From contig NZ_QNUF01000017.1 in the NCBI RefSeq assembly GCF_003385455.1, forward strand, positions 1 through 64,000: a stretch of DNA of 64,000 nucleotides, in the 5' to 3' direction. Shown in pieces: positions 44,654 through 53,427 of this stretch. Source of the stretch: Chryseobacterium rhizosphaerae. Lineage in GTDB: Bacteria; Bacteroidota; Bacteroidia; Flavobacteriales; Weeksellaceae. The notes beneath the pieces were generated by a model, which did not search any database, was not told where the DNA came from, and worked only from the letters and a program-made list of their open reading frames with translations. Positions within the stretch are counted from its first letter, which is position 1; the number at the start of each line of letters is the position of its first letter. Position numbers and translations under genes: made by a program.

Positions 44654-45272
44654 AAATATTGCTTTCGGAGCATTTTTATTAATATCCGGTCTCTTTTTTG
44701 CTCAAAATACAGCAATGTCCGGAGCTGAAGCAAAAGCTTTTGTCTCCAAAGTTTCCTCTGAAACCAAAGAGATCAAAACACTGCAAAGCGATTTCACCCA
44801 AACCAAAAAAATGGACTTTTTGGATAAGAACATCGTTACGTACGGAAAAATGTCATTACAGACCCCGAATATGTTGAGCTGGAAATATACAAAGCCTTAT
44901 CAATACAGCATTGTATTTAAAAACAATAAGATCTTCATCAATGATCAGGGGAAAAAGTCCTCTGTAGATGCAAAAAGCAAAACATTTGAAAAGATCAATA
45001 AACTTATTGTAGGAAGCTCGAATGGAACCATGTTCAGTGATCCTGAATTCACTGTAACTTATTTTAAAAGCGGAAATTACAATATTGCGAAATTCGTTCC
45101 TAAAACATCTCAGCTTTTGAAATATATCAAACAGATTGAACTTTATTTCCCAAAGAACCAGTCAACGGTTTCCCAGGTTAATATGACGGAAGCCTCAGGA
45201 GATACTACCAATATTGTTTTCAAAAATACCAAGATCAATGCTTCGATTCCTGCGTCTGAGTTTAGTTTATAG
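44646..45272 (+). CDS. LolA-like outer-membrane carrier protein
   Basis: I start at the ATG at 44646, which opens a signal peptide (MIKNIAFGAFLLISGLFFAQ). The 208-residue mature protein has the LolA pattern: IKTLQSDFTQTKKMDFLDK, YGKMSLQTPNMLSWKYTKPYQYSIVF, then a half-barrel with hydrophobic strands. Chromosomal LolA carries lipoproteins; LolA-like proteins in aryl-polyene clusters (ApeL) are thought to carry the pigment across the periplasm. It overlaps both the deacetylase before it and the lipoprotein after it. Confidence 0.88.
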   Translation: MIKNIAFGAFLLISGLFFAQNTAMSGAEAKAFVSKVSSETKEIKTLQSDFTQTKKMDFLDKNIVTYGKMSLQTPNMLSWKYTKPYQYSIVFKNNKIFINDQGKKSSVDAKSKTFEKINKLIVGSSNGTMFSDPEFTVTYFKSGNYNIAKFVPKTSQLLKYIKQIELYFPKNQSTVSQVNMTEASGDTTNIVFKNTKINASIPASEFSL

Positions 45273-45879
45273 CCTGATGTCAATAGGGGTTATTTCCTGT
45301 AAGTCTTATCAGCTTACGGATGTACAACCTATTTCTGAATCAAAGAAAACCGTGGAGAACCTTTATTTTTCTTCAGCTGAAGATTATGTATACAAGTGCC
45401 AGATGGACATTTACAAAAATCATGTAAGCGGCATTCTGATCATCAAAAAACTGAGTGAGACGACACACCGTGTCGCATTAACTTCAGATTTCGGAAATAA
45501 GCTGATTGATTTTGAGATTTCACAAGATGATTTTAAACTGAATTATGTTCTTCCGGATCTCGACAAAAAAGTGGTCATCAATTTTCTAAAAAACGACTTT
45601 CGGGAACTTTTGAAAAAACAGTATCCAATCAATGAAAGTTTTGAGAATAAAGACGCCAGAATTTACCTGTCAAAAAACGATCATAAAGGCTATTATTTAT
45701 TTTTCAATAAAGAAAGCGGATTGCTGAAAAAAATCATCTATACCAGGAATAATAAAGAAAAAATCGATTTTACTTTTGAGGCAAAAAAGCATATCTTCGC
45801 GGACAGCCTAAACCTGCAGCACAAGGATTTTAGGATCAATATAAAACTAGTTCAAATAACCGAGACGGAATCAGATTAA
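45238..45879 (+). CDS. Small outer-membrane lipoprotein of the pigment cluster
   Basis: I choose the ATG at 45238 because it gives a proper lipoprotein signal (MLRFLRLSLVYSLMSIGVISC). The gene then overlaps the LolA-like gene by 35 bases. The 213-residue protein is beta-rich (HRVALTSDFGNKLIDFEIS, IDFTFEAKKHIFADSLNLQHKDFRINIKL). By position and pattern it may correspond to the DUF3261/ApeN lipoprotein of aryl-polyene clusters and receive cargo from the LolA-like carrier, but I cannot prove the family. Confidence 0.75.
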   Translation: MLRFLRLSLVYSLMSIGVISCKSYQLTDVQPISESKKTVENLYFSSAEDYVYKCQMDIYKNHVSGILIIKKLSETTHRVALTSDFGNKLIDFEISQDDFKLNYVLPDLDKKVVINFLKNDFRELLKKQYPINESFENKDARIYLSKNDHKGYYLFFNKESGLLKKIIYTRNNKEKIDFTFEAKKHIFADSLNLQHKDFRINIKLVQITETESD

Positions 45880-45883
45880 CTTC

Positions 45884-46480
45884 ATGAAAAAATTATATTT
45901 CTTATTTATTGGGCTCCTTTCAGGGGTGTCTTTTGCACAGGTAACTTTCAACCCGGGAATAAGGTTGGGCGCCAATATTTCACACCTTTCTGACGGCCAG
46001 ACTAACTATTGGTACAATGATTACCAAAGCTACTATCAGTACGGAGCCGATAAGTTTGATATAAAGTCAAAAGTCGACTTTTATATCGGTTTTCAGGCCA
46101 ATATACGTTTCGCTAAATTCTATGCTCTTCAACCGGAACTTTATTATACCCGCCAGGGCGCTAAGTTTGAAAGCGAAAACCCCGGTGTAGAAACAAAAAC
46201 AGTCGATCTTTCTTATGTGGGCGCGGCGGTTGTCAATAAATTTTATTTCGATAAATTTAATATCCATTTCGGACCCACTTTAGAGTTTCTTACCGATAGC
46301 AAAAACATCCCTTCCCCTATTGGTGTAGATTTAGGAATATTACTCGGTGCCGGATACGACATCACAAAAAATATCGGAGTAGAAGCCCGAATCAAAAAAG
46401 GATTTGTGCATGTATATAACGATCACACCAATGTAACATTCCAGACTGGAGTTTATTATACTTTTAATCTTAAAAAATAA
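45884..46480 (+). CDS. Outer-membrane beta-barrel protein (PorT/OmpW-like size)
   Basis: The 198-residue protein has a signal peptide (MKKLYFLFIGLLSGVSFAQ) and then about eight predicted beta-hairpin strands. They open with FNPGIRLGANISHLSD and close with FQTGVYYTFNLKK, a Bacteroidota outer-membrane barrel signature. It lies 4 bases after the lipoprotein and 4 bases before the dehydratase, inside the pigment operon, so it may help place the pigment in the outer membrane. The exact role is unknown. Confidence 0.83.
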   Translation: MKKLYFLFIGLLSGVSFAQVTFNPGIRLGANISHLSDGQTNYWYNDYQSYYQYGADKFDIKSKVDFYIGFQANIRFAKFYALQPELYYTRQGAKFESENPGVETKTVDLSYVGAAVVNKFYFDKFNIHFGPTLEFLTDSKNIPSPIGVDLGILLGAGYDITKNIGVEARIKKGFVHVYNDHTNVTFQTGVYYTFNLKK

Positions 46481-46484
46481 GATC

Positions 46485-46865
46485 ATGCAGACCATTCTTA
46501 CAGATTTTTATACATTACAGTCATACGAAAAAACAGAAAACGGAAGTTTTATTGCTGATATCAGCTTAAACAAGGACCATGATATTTTCAAGGGACATTT
46601 TCCGGGAAACCCTGTGACACCAGGAGTATGTATGATGCAGATTGTAAAGGAACTCACTGAAGAATTTGTGGGTTCAAAATTATTTTTAAAAACAGCATCC
46701 AACGTTAAATTCATGGCAATTATCAATCCTTTTGAGACACCTGATTTAAGACTTCAGCTGGATATTGATGAAAACGGAGAAGATGTTAAAGTAAAAAATA
46801 TCACTTCTTTTGGCGAGACTATTGCATTAAAGATGTCTGTAAGCTATAAAAAATTGACGTCATGA
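46485..46865 (+). CDS. ApeI-like hotdog dehydratase subunit
   Basis: The 126-residue hotdog protein keeps KGHFPGNPVTPGV, including the catalytic His of FabZ/FabA. The acidic residue that should follow (FabZ IIEAMAQ) is replaced: the chain reads VCMMQIVKEL, with Gln at that place. That is the mirror image of the two ApeP-like proteins at 29570 and 30007, which keep the Glu and lack the His. In FabZ-type dimers the His and the acid come from different subunits, so a heterodimer would restore one active site. It overlaps the next gene by 4 bases. Confidence 0.85.
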   Translation: MQTILTDFYTLQSYEKTENGSFIADISLNKDHDIFKGHFPGNPVTPGVCMMQIVKELTEEFVGSKLFLKTASNVKFMAIINPFETPDLRLQLDIDENGEDVKVKNITSFGETIALKMSVSYKKLTS

Positions 46866-47338
46866 AACTTATTTTATCCTTCTTAGCGGCATTTATTTTT
46901 TTCTTCCAGTCTGATCTGGAAACGGTGAGAAACAGCTATGCTAAAGCCAATGAATCTAATGCCAATACCCAAAATTTTATTGACACTGCAGAAAAGCAAT
47001 CCGGCTCTGATGCGGTAACTTTAGGATATAAGGCGGCAGCTAAAATCATGGAAGCTAAAGTTTCTAAAGGAAATAGAAAATCTTTGGTAAAAACTGGAGC
47101 GACAAGCCTTGAAAGCATCATCAAAAGCAATCCTAATAATGCAGAACTGCGTCTGATCAGGTTAAGCGTTCAGGAAAATATTCCCAAAATAGTAGGATAC
47201 CGCGGCAGTCTGAAAGAAGACAAAACCTTCCTTCTGAATAATTACAGCAAACAGAATACAGCCCTGAAAAACTATATCAAAAGGTTTGCTATGCAGTCTA
47301 AAACCATTACCGGAGCAGAAAGAGCCACTTTAAAATAA
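46862..47338 (+). CDS. Small exported protein of unknown function
   Basis: The 158-residue protein has a short signal-like N terminus (MKLILSFLAAFIFFFQ) and an all-helical, Lys/Asn-rich mature part. That part includes LGYKAAAKIMEAKVSKGN and SLESIIKSNPNNAELRLIRLSVQE, which looks like a TPR-type helical pair. The family is not recognised. It overlaps the dehydratase by 4 bases and precedes the GT2-DUF2062 gene by 4, so it belongs to the pigment operon; similar genes seem to travel with such clusters. Confidence 0.75.
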   Translation: MKLILSFLAAFIFFFQSDLETVRNSYAKANESNANTQNFIDTAEKQSGSDAVTLGYKAAAKIMEAKVSKGNRKSLVKTGATSLESIIKSNPNNAELRLIRLSVQENIPKIVGYRGSLKEDKTFLLNNYSKQNTALKNYIKRFAMQSKTITGAERATLK

Positions 47339-47342
47339 AACC

Positions 47343-48512
47343 ATGTCCCTTGCTGAAGTACAAAATGCAATTTCCGAAAAGAAGATCTGCATTTTAATAC
47401 CTACCTACAATAATGAAAAAACTCTGAAAAGGGTAATTGACGGTGTTCTCAGCTACACCGGAAGTATTATTATTGTCAATGACGGTTCTACCGATTCTAC
47501 ACCGAATATCCTTTCTCAATATCCTGAGTTAACTGTCATCACCTTACCTCAGAACAAAGGCAAGGGAAACGCATTAAAAACAGGTTTCAGAAAGGCTAAA
47601 GAATCAGGATACCGTTATACCATTACCATCGACTCAGACGGACAGCACTATCCGGATGATATTCCGGTATTTGTAGAAGCGCTTCTTCAGGAAAAAGAAG
47701 ATGTATTACTCATCGGGAACAGAAATATGTCTCAGGACGGTATTCCTAAGAAAAGTAGTTTTGGAAACCGTTTTTCCAATTTCTGGTTTTGGTTTGAGAC
47801 CGGAATTAAACTGGAAGATACCCAATCCGGTTACAGGCTTTATCCCTTACATAAAATTCCAAAGAAATACTTTACTCCCAAATTTGAATTTGAGATTGAA
47901 ATCATTGTAAGAACCGCATGGAGACATGTTCCGGTAAAGAATGTTCCTATAAAAGTTCTGTATGACCCTGCTGAGCGGGTTTCCCATTTCAGACCGTTCA
48001 AGGATTTCACAAGAATCAGTATCCTGAATACAATTCTGGTGACGATTACCCTGATTTACATTATTCCGCGAAACTTCATTAATAATTTCAAAAAAAAAAG
48101 TTTTAAAAGATTCATTCAGGAAGATGTCTTAGAAAGCGATGGAAGCAACCGTACAAAAGCTTTTTCCATTGCACTTGGAGTCTTCATCGGGCTTTCTCCT
48201 TTTTGGGGGTTCCAGACCCTTCTTGTAATTAGCTTATCGGTTCTTTTCAAATTGAATAAAGTTCTTGCATTCATCGCTTCCAATGTGAGCCTCCCTCCCT
48301 TTATTCCCTTTATCATTGCCGCGTCTTTATTTCTGGGCGCCCCATTTGTAGAGGGTGACAGCAATATCCTAAACCAGGATTTAAACTTTGAACTGATTAA
48401 GAATAATCTCCTTCAATATGTCATCGGGAGTTTTATCTTAAGCACAGCATTATCTGCCATCTCAGGAATAATCACTTTCCTGTTTCTGAGCAAACTGAAT
48501 CCGGAGTCCTAA
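47343..48512 (+). CDS. Glycosyltransferase family 2 fused to DUF2062
   Basis: The 389-residue protein has a GT2 domain at residues 1-240: CILIPTYNNEKTL, IVNDGSTDSTP, TIDSDGQHYPDD (DxD), and EDTQSGYRLYP. A DUF2062 membrane part follows at about 260-385 with GVFIGLSPFWGFQTLLVI. The same pairing is found in aryl-polyene clusters (ApeJ-like). It probably adds a sugar or phospholipid-like group to the pigment or its carrier at the membrane. It ends the plus-strand arm at a strong terminator. Confidence 0.88.
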   Translation: MSLAEVQNAISEKKICILIPTYNNEKTLKRVIDGVLSYTGSIIIVNDGSTDSTPNILSQYPELTVITLPQNKGKGNALKTGFRKAKESGYRYTITIDSDGQHYPDDIPVFVEALLQEKEDVLLIGNRNMSQDGIPKKSSFGNRFSNFWFWFETGIKLEDTQSGYRLYPLHKIPKKYFTPKFEFEIEIIVRTAWRHVPVKNVPIKVLYDPAERVSHFRPFKDFTRISILNTILVTITLIYIIPRNFINNFKKKSFKRFIQEDVLESDGSNRTKAFSIALGVFIGLSPFWGFQTLLVISLSVLFKLNKVLAFIASNVSLPPFIPFIIAASLFLGAPFVEGDSNILNQDLNFELIKNNLLQYVIGSFILSTALSAISGIITFLFLSKLNPES

Positions 48513-48520
48513 ATAAAAAA

Positions 48521-48554
48521 TAAAGCCCTGAAATACAATATTTCAGGGCTGTTT
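48521..48554. terminator. Bidirectional terminator between convergent genes
   Basis: AGCCCTGAAATA (48524-48535) pairs perfectly with TATTTCAGGGCT (48539-48550) over a 3-base loop, with an A-run upstream. It serves the plus-strand operon ending at 48512 and possibly the M36 gene ending at 48573. Confidence 0.82.
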
Positions 48555-48572
48555 ACAGTATAGTATTTTGTT

Positions 48573-51206
48573 CTATTTTGAAACAATAATCTTCTGTGAA
48601 TAATCAATTGCGTTATTTTTGATTTTTACAATATATACTCCGTTGATCAACTTATCAGCACTGATTTTAGTATGCTTATTAAGATTGATATTTTCCGTAG
48701 TCATCAATTTTCCTGTAAAATCATAAATAGACACGGTAGTAATTCCTGATGCGTTCATTCCATCAGGTATTCTTATCGTAAATTCACTTTTTACCGGGTT
48801 TGGATAGATAGAAATACCTTTAGAAACAGAAGCCTCTTTTACCGCAAGGTTGGCACATTCTGCAGGTACTGTAAAATCTTCTACCTGATCATTGATATCC
48901 GGTAAAGGCTGATTAGCCCCAATCACCAAGCCGTTAAGAGTACCTGCCGATGCATTCACCCCTAATCCTCTTTTAGCAAATACACTCCAGATCATACATT
49001 TATTCTCTCCATTGGTTGTTGCCTGATCGGCTGCCAGAATAGCATCTCTTCCCTGTGCAAAGGTAGGATTACACTGCTGTAATTTAAGAGCATCCATTAC
49101 CAGCTGAAGAACTTTTGCACTTCCACTGTTAGGATCAGCTAGCACATCACTGCTGTATCCATATTTCTCAACATATTTCCAGTTAAGATCCCATAACATG
49201 GAAGCCCAGATAAATCCGATACTATGAACATCCGGTACGGTAACTGCAATTCCGCTAATGCTACCATTAACCTTCATTCCATTGGTACGTCCATAAGTAT
49301 AGTTATTGATTGCAAAATCCGGAGAATACTTGGCTGGTCTTATCCCTGCTCCGGTTGTTGTTTCTCCTGAAGAGAATGTTCCCACACCTCTTGCTATAGA
49401 AGCATTATCTCCTGGCTTTGTAGTTAACATCAATGCAAAGAAATCAGACCATCCTTCTCCCATTTGCTCGTTGGATGTGAAATAAGATAGACAAGAACTT
49501 CCTGTTCCTGTAAGACGGTTAGAAATTCCATGTCCATATTCATGACTGATAATACCATTATCTAAACTTGCATCTCTATAAACTGCCTCTGTCTTCAATG
49601 TAGCGTTACCTACAATACCATTATTCAAATCATTGACTAAAAACTGCCCTTCTGATTTTCCAACCATAATGGTAGGAATTGTAACCGTATTATCAGTTCC
49701 TCCAAGACCTACGGGCTGATCACTGCTTGGATGATATTGTATAACCCCTACTGCTCCTGCATTTTGAAGGTTTTTGGTTTTAACGGAAAAATTACATCCG
49801 GCCGCATTTACAACAGCTATTTTCCCTGTAAGACTTCCTGCTGTTACAGCTGTACAGGCATCAGCCGGTACAGAAAGAGCTAAATCACCGGTTACCGGTG
49901 TGCCACCGATAAGCTGTGGACCAAAATTAGCTGTTCCGGCTGCCGGTGTTCTTGCTACATAATTGGTAGGTGCATTATAATAAAGATATCTTGCTCCATT
50001 GGGAACAAAAAGATACATCTGCATTCTTCCGCTGGTTCCGTCAACTCCCGGATTAAAGTTAGCATTATTCAGACCACTGCCATCTCTTGATTCTGCCAAA
50101 ACAGGGTCATTCTCGGTACCTCCTTTTCCAAAATTATTTTTCTGATAGTTTCTCGCAGTCTCTGTAAATCCAAACTTATAAAATACATCATGCATTTTAT
50201 TGCTAACGTAAAACAAGTTTGTAACTGCTGCAGAGGTATAGTTTTGTTGCATTAACGTCACGTCCACTGGGAAATCAAAAGCTCGTGCAGCTCCTCCGTC
50301 AGGGGAAAACTGTGGTGCATTTGTATTGGCCTCATCAGTATAGGCAAAGGCATTATTACCTCTTGTAATGGTATAATGATTAGTACCGTCAGAATGCCAT
50401 CCCTCAGGAGAGGCTGTCAGATCCCAAGGGTTGGTAAGCAGTGTTCTGCCTCCAAAAGTAGGTGCCTCAACAGGAAATGCAAATACGTTATAAGACGCAT
50501 TATCAGGAGCTAAAACAAAATTGGTTTGCTGCTGTGAAACACCTGCCGTATTAAGCGGAGCTCCTGCAGGTTGAATAGCCGGCGACAAGCTTTGAGGCAG
50601 CTGTTCAAATGCATCTGTATGGAAATCACAGGAAAGCGTTGTATTCTCCTGGTATAGAACAGAACCGTCTTCTGTGCTTACAACAACATTCCATACGTTG
50701 CTGGTTGCTTTTTCTTCAATATAAAACTGATACCCAAGTAGTAAATCCCCTCCCTTTGCAAAATAAACCGCATTGGCTTTTATTGGCTCTTCTTTTCCTT
50801 CGCTATTTTTTACTGTTTGGAGACCATTAAACTTTTTAGCTGTTTCTGCAATAAAAGTATCTTTTTTAGAGCTTTCGCTTCCCCTGATCCCTGCAATGTT
50901 TTTAACAAAAGTATCCGCAAAGCTCAACACCTTACCTTCTCTCACCAGAACATTTGCCGAGCTTCCAAATACAGGAATACCGTTTACGGTTTGCTGTATT
51001 CCTACAACCTCACCTTTCAAACTAGTAGACGGATCTACATTGATTACTTTAAAAACTTTAAGTTTTTCATCAACTCTTTGGAAAGAGCCTTTTTCAGAAT
51101 TAACATAATCTTTTATTACTTGTTCATACTTCTGAGCAGAAACTGCTCCAAAGCCAAAGAAAGAACAAAGCAATAAAAACTTAACACTAAGTCGAATTTT
51201 TTTCAT
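48573..51206 (-). CDS. M36 (fungalysin-type) metallopeptidase with T9SS sorting domain
   Basis: The 877-residue secreted protein has a signal peptide (to about residue 24), an FTP-type propeptide (about 30-190), and a catalytic M36 domain with GIISHEYGHGISNRL (HExxH near residue 554). A PA domain is inserted (about 420-520: GKIAVVNAAGCNFSVKTKN) and the C terminus is a T9SS sorting domain (ISIYPNPVKSEFTI, YDFTGKLM, GVYIVKI). It is an exported protease. Like the M16 gene it is a stand-alone minus-strand gene within the pigment region. Confidence 0.92.
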   Translation of the reverse strand: MKKIRLSVKFLLLCSFFGFGAVSAQKYEQVIKDYVNSEKGSFQRVDEKLKVFKVINVDPSTSLKGEVVGIQQTVNGIPVFGSSANVLVREGKVLSFADTFVKNIAGIRGSESSKKDTFIAETAKKFNGLQTVKNSEGKEEPIKANAVYFAKGGDLLLGYQFYIEEKATSNVWNVVVSTEDGSVLYQENTTLSCDFHTDAFEQLPQSLSPAIQPAGAPLNTAGVSQQQTNFVLAPDNASYNVFAFPVEAPTFGGRTLLTNPWDLTASPEGWHSDGTNHYTITRGNNAFAYTDEANTNAPQFSPDGGAARAFDFPVDVTLMQQNYTSAAVTNLFYVSNKMHDVFYKFGFTETARNYQKNNFGKGGTENDPVLAESRDGSGLNNANFNPGVDGTSGRMQMYLFVPNGARYLYYNAPTNYVARTPAAGTANFGPQLIGGTPVTGDLALSVPADACTAVTAGSLTGKIAVVNAAGCNFSVKTKNLQNAGAVGVIQYHPSSDQPVGLGGTDNTVTIPTIMVGKSEGQFLVNDLNNGIVGNATLKTEAVYRDASLDNGIISHEYGHGISNRLTGTGSSCLSYFTSNEQMGEGWSDFFALMLTTKPGDNASIARGVGTFSSGETTTGAGIRPAKYSPDFAINNYTYGRTNGMKVNGSISGIAVTVPDVHSIGFIWASMLWDLNWKYVEKYGYSSDVLADPNSGSAKVLQLVMDALKLQQCNPTFAQGRDAILAADQATTNGENKCMIWSVFAKRGLGVNASAGTLNGLVIGANQPLPDINDQVEDFTVPAECANLAVKEASVSKGISIYPNPVKSEFTIRIPDGMNASGITTVSIYDFTGKLMTTENINLNKHTKISADKLINGVYIVKIKNNAIDYSQKIIVSK

Positions 51207-51367
51207 TGATTTTACTTTTTAACCGATGTTAATATATATTATTTCACCAGTTAGTAGAAAAAACCATAAAAATGTTACATAATTTTCAAAAAAACTATTA
51301 AATCACTTGATTAAAACACAACTAAAGCCTGTTTTTACAGAAAAATAATGATTTAAATCAAAATAAA

Positions 51368-51733
51368 CTATTGATAAACAACATCGAAAAACGATAGAGG
51401 ACTCATCATGATTGTGACAAATATCGAAAGAATTACTAAAATCATCTGGACCGTATGATAGGTTTTTTCACGGTCATTTTCATTGATCTCAAAAGTAAAT
51501 TTAATCTTATCCGGCCTCCTGATAATCAGCCCGGTAAAGATGAGAATGATAAGATTTAATACTACCGGTAAAAACAGAAATATTTTACTCCCATACTCAT
51601 CTTTTCTCCCTCCATAGCTGTGAATTGGTATAATTTCCGGAACCGAGCTATACACTGAGAAAAGATAGACGGAATAACACAGAATAATAACAAAGGGAAT
51701 ACAGAATAAGACTTTTATATATTTCGGGATCAT
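51368..51733 (-). CDS. Small DUF1648-type membrane protein
   Basis: The 121-residue protein has three hydrophobic segments and, after the first, SVPEIIPIHSYGGRKDEYGSKIFLFLP. This matches the DUF1648 pattern (P-x-x-IP-x-H-x-G-x-x-D-x-G-x-K) seen in SdpI-type proteins. It overlaps the C45 hydrolase gene by 4 bases (ATGA) and so belongs to the minus-strand pigment operon. Its role is unknown. Confidence 0.78.
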   Translation of the reverse strand: MIPKYIKVLFCIPFVIILCYSVYLFSVYSSVPEIIPIHSYGGRKDEYGSKIFLFLPVVLNLIILIFTGLIIRRPDKIKFTFEINENDREKTYHTVQMILVILSIFVTIMMSPLSFFDVVYQ

Positions 51734-53415
51734 TTCAGTTTCTTTAAAGTTTTTTTCAGAAATTTCTCAGTGTCCTTTCTATCGGGTACTGTTGTAATTT
51801 CTTTTGTTAAGGCTCTTTCAAATTCCGCCTTTGCTTTGGAATACTCTTTCCTGTAAAAATAATATTTTCCAGCCATATAATATCCTTTCCAAAAATCGGG
51901 ATTTAAGGAATGATAGCGGGCAATATAGTTATCTGTAAGAAACTCACGGTTTTGAATTGCATCACTTATTTTTGTATTCACCACTCTGTATTCCTCATAG
52001 TTTTTAAACTCCTGAGACTCTACAAAGGGATCCTTCCCGATATTAAGCTGTGATTTTGAAAGGTCGCTATGCTGCAACCCTTTATCCGAGAATATTGCAT
52101 TAAGATCATAACATACGAATTCCCCAAGCTGATATGGGCTGGAAGATACCCAAACCAATTTTTTCTGAGGAGAAAATATAACCGCATGATGAGCTAACAG
52201 CTGGTTTAGTGACTTTTCGTTACCATAACCGATATTTTCACCTTGCAACCCTGATCTGTTTCTTAAAATAGAAGCCATTTTCTCCGGGGTAAGCTTTTTT
52301 TCTTCCTGAAGAAGCTCCTGCAGCTTTTCGTACCTATATTCTGAATGACTTTCTTCGATATGCTTTTGGTTCCTTGTATCATCTTTATAGGCCTCAGACT
52401 GAAAATGATTAGTGCAAAGGACCTTGCTTGTATTTTGCACGCTGTAGACTCCAAAGTTTTTGGGCGATACTTCAATGATTATAGCCTTTTTATCATGAGC
52501 ACTGCCGACCAAAATAGATTCTGAAACGAAAACCTTTCTCTTTCTGGCAATAGCAATGGCTTCATCTATATTTTTGGCATACTGTAAGATCTCTCTTGTT
52601 ACCAAGGAAATAGGGGTTTTGGCTGTTAAAGGAATTTTTGATTTCCCCGCATTGATGGTCACCGTAATTCCTTCTTTATTCATTCCAGAAACCACTCCTA
52701 TCATTCCCGGCCAGCTTACTGACATATAAGAAATTCCCTCTTCCGGCTTCACAAATTCCACCAACTTATTTTTTGCAAAATCATCACCCACATAAAAATC
52801 AAAATTCCTTCCTATCAGAAGATCTCCGTCCTCTGTATTTTCATTCCAGACAGCCAGTGAAGAGCAGCCTACCATGGCCAGATCCTGCATAGCATGCCCA
52901 ATATCGTGTGCTCCATGCAGGTAAAGATTCCGTAAGTATTTTGGGGCAATAAAATCATACTGATCTGATGAATACTGTGATAATCCATACAGTTCAGCCT
53001 GATAATCTTCTCTTACATTAAGATACATTTTTCTGTTGTACCATTTTAAAAAGCCTCTCAATATTTTCTGTCGGAATTTTGAAGGGACAAACCCCTCCAC
53101 TTTTGAAAAGAAAATCCCTTCCTGTTTCTGCATCAGATTTTGTGTTAAAGCCCCATTATTATACCCTAACTGAAGTGGATTCCCTGTTATATAAAGCTCC
53201 CAGAGCTGCTGTTTATTTTTAGTCAGATAATTCTGTTTATAGCTAAAGGTCGTATCATTTATTCTATTTACTTTGGGAATCTCCAGTGAATATTGTTTTA
53301 CATCGGGAAGGTGATGAACAGACTTTGATACCCCACATGAAACCAGGATACAGCAAAAAAGAAAATACAGAAAAAGTCTTTTATAGATCAGAGAATTGGT
53401 ATCAGTTTTTTTCAC
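51730..53415 (-). CDS. C45-type Ntn hydrolase/acyltransferase lipoprotein with TPR tail
   Basis: The 561-residue protein begins at a GTG (53415; no ATG is available before the signal). It has a lipobox (CCILVSC) and then an acyl-CoA:6-APA acyltransferase-like Ntn fold: HDIGHAMQDLAMVGCSSLAVW with the likely nucleophile Cys184, then GDLLIGRNFDFYVGDD and SVSWPGMIGVVSGMNKEGI. The C terminus (about 500-550) has a TPR pair (YYMAGKYYFYRKEYSKAKAEF). C45 enzymes cleave or transfer acyl amide/ester bonds. As a cluster member on the periplasmic side it could trim or join the two pigment halves. Confidence 0.83.
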   Translation of the reverse strand: MKKTDTNSLIYKRLFLYFLFCCILVSCGVSKSVHHLPDVKQYSLEIPKVNRINDTTFSYKQNYLTKNKQQLWELYITGNPLQLGYNNGALTQNLMQKQEGIFFSKVEGFVPSKFRQKILRGFLKWYNRKMYLNVREDYQAELYGLSQYSSDQYDFIAPKYLRNLYLHGAHDIGHAMQDLAMVGCSSLAVWNENTEDGDLLIGRNFDFYVGDDFAKNKLVEFVKPEEGISYMSVSWPGMIGVVSGMNKEGITVTINAGKSKIPLTAKTPISLVTREILQYAKNIDEAIAIARKRKVFVSESILVGSAHDKKAIIIEVSPKNFGVYSVQNTSKVLCTNHFQSEAYKDDTRNQKHIEESHSEYRYEKLQELLQEEKKLTPEKMASILRNRSGLQGENIGYGNEKSLNQLLAHHAVIFSPQKKLVWVSSSPYQLGEFVCYDLNAIFSDKGLQHSDLSKSQLNIGKDPFVESQEFKNYEEYRVVNTKISDAIQNREFLTDNYIARYHSLNPDFWKGYYMAGKYYFYRKEYSKAKAEFERALTKEITTVPDRKDTEKFLKKTLKKLK

Positions 53416-53427
53416 GTTGGGTTCTTA

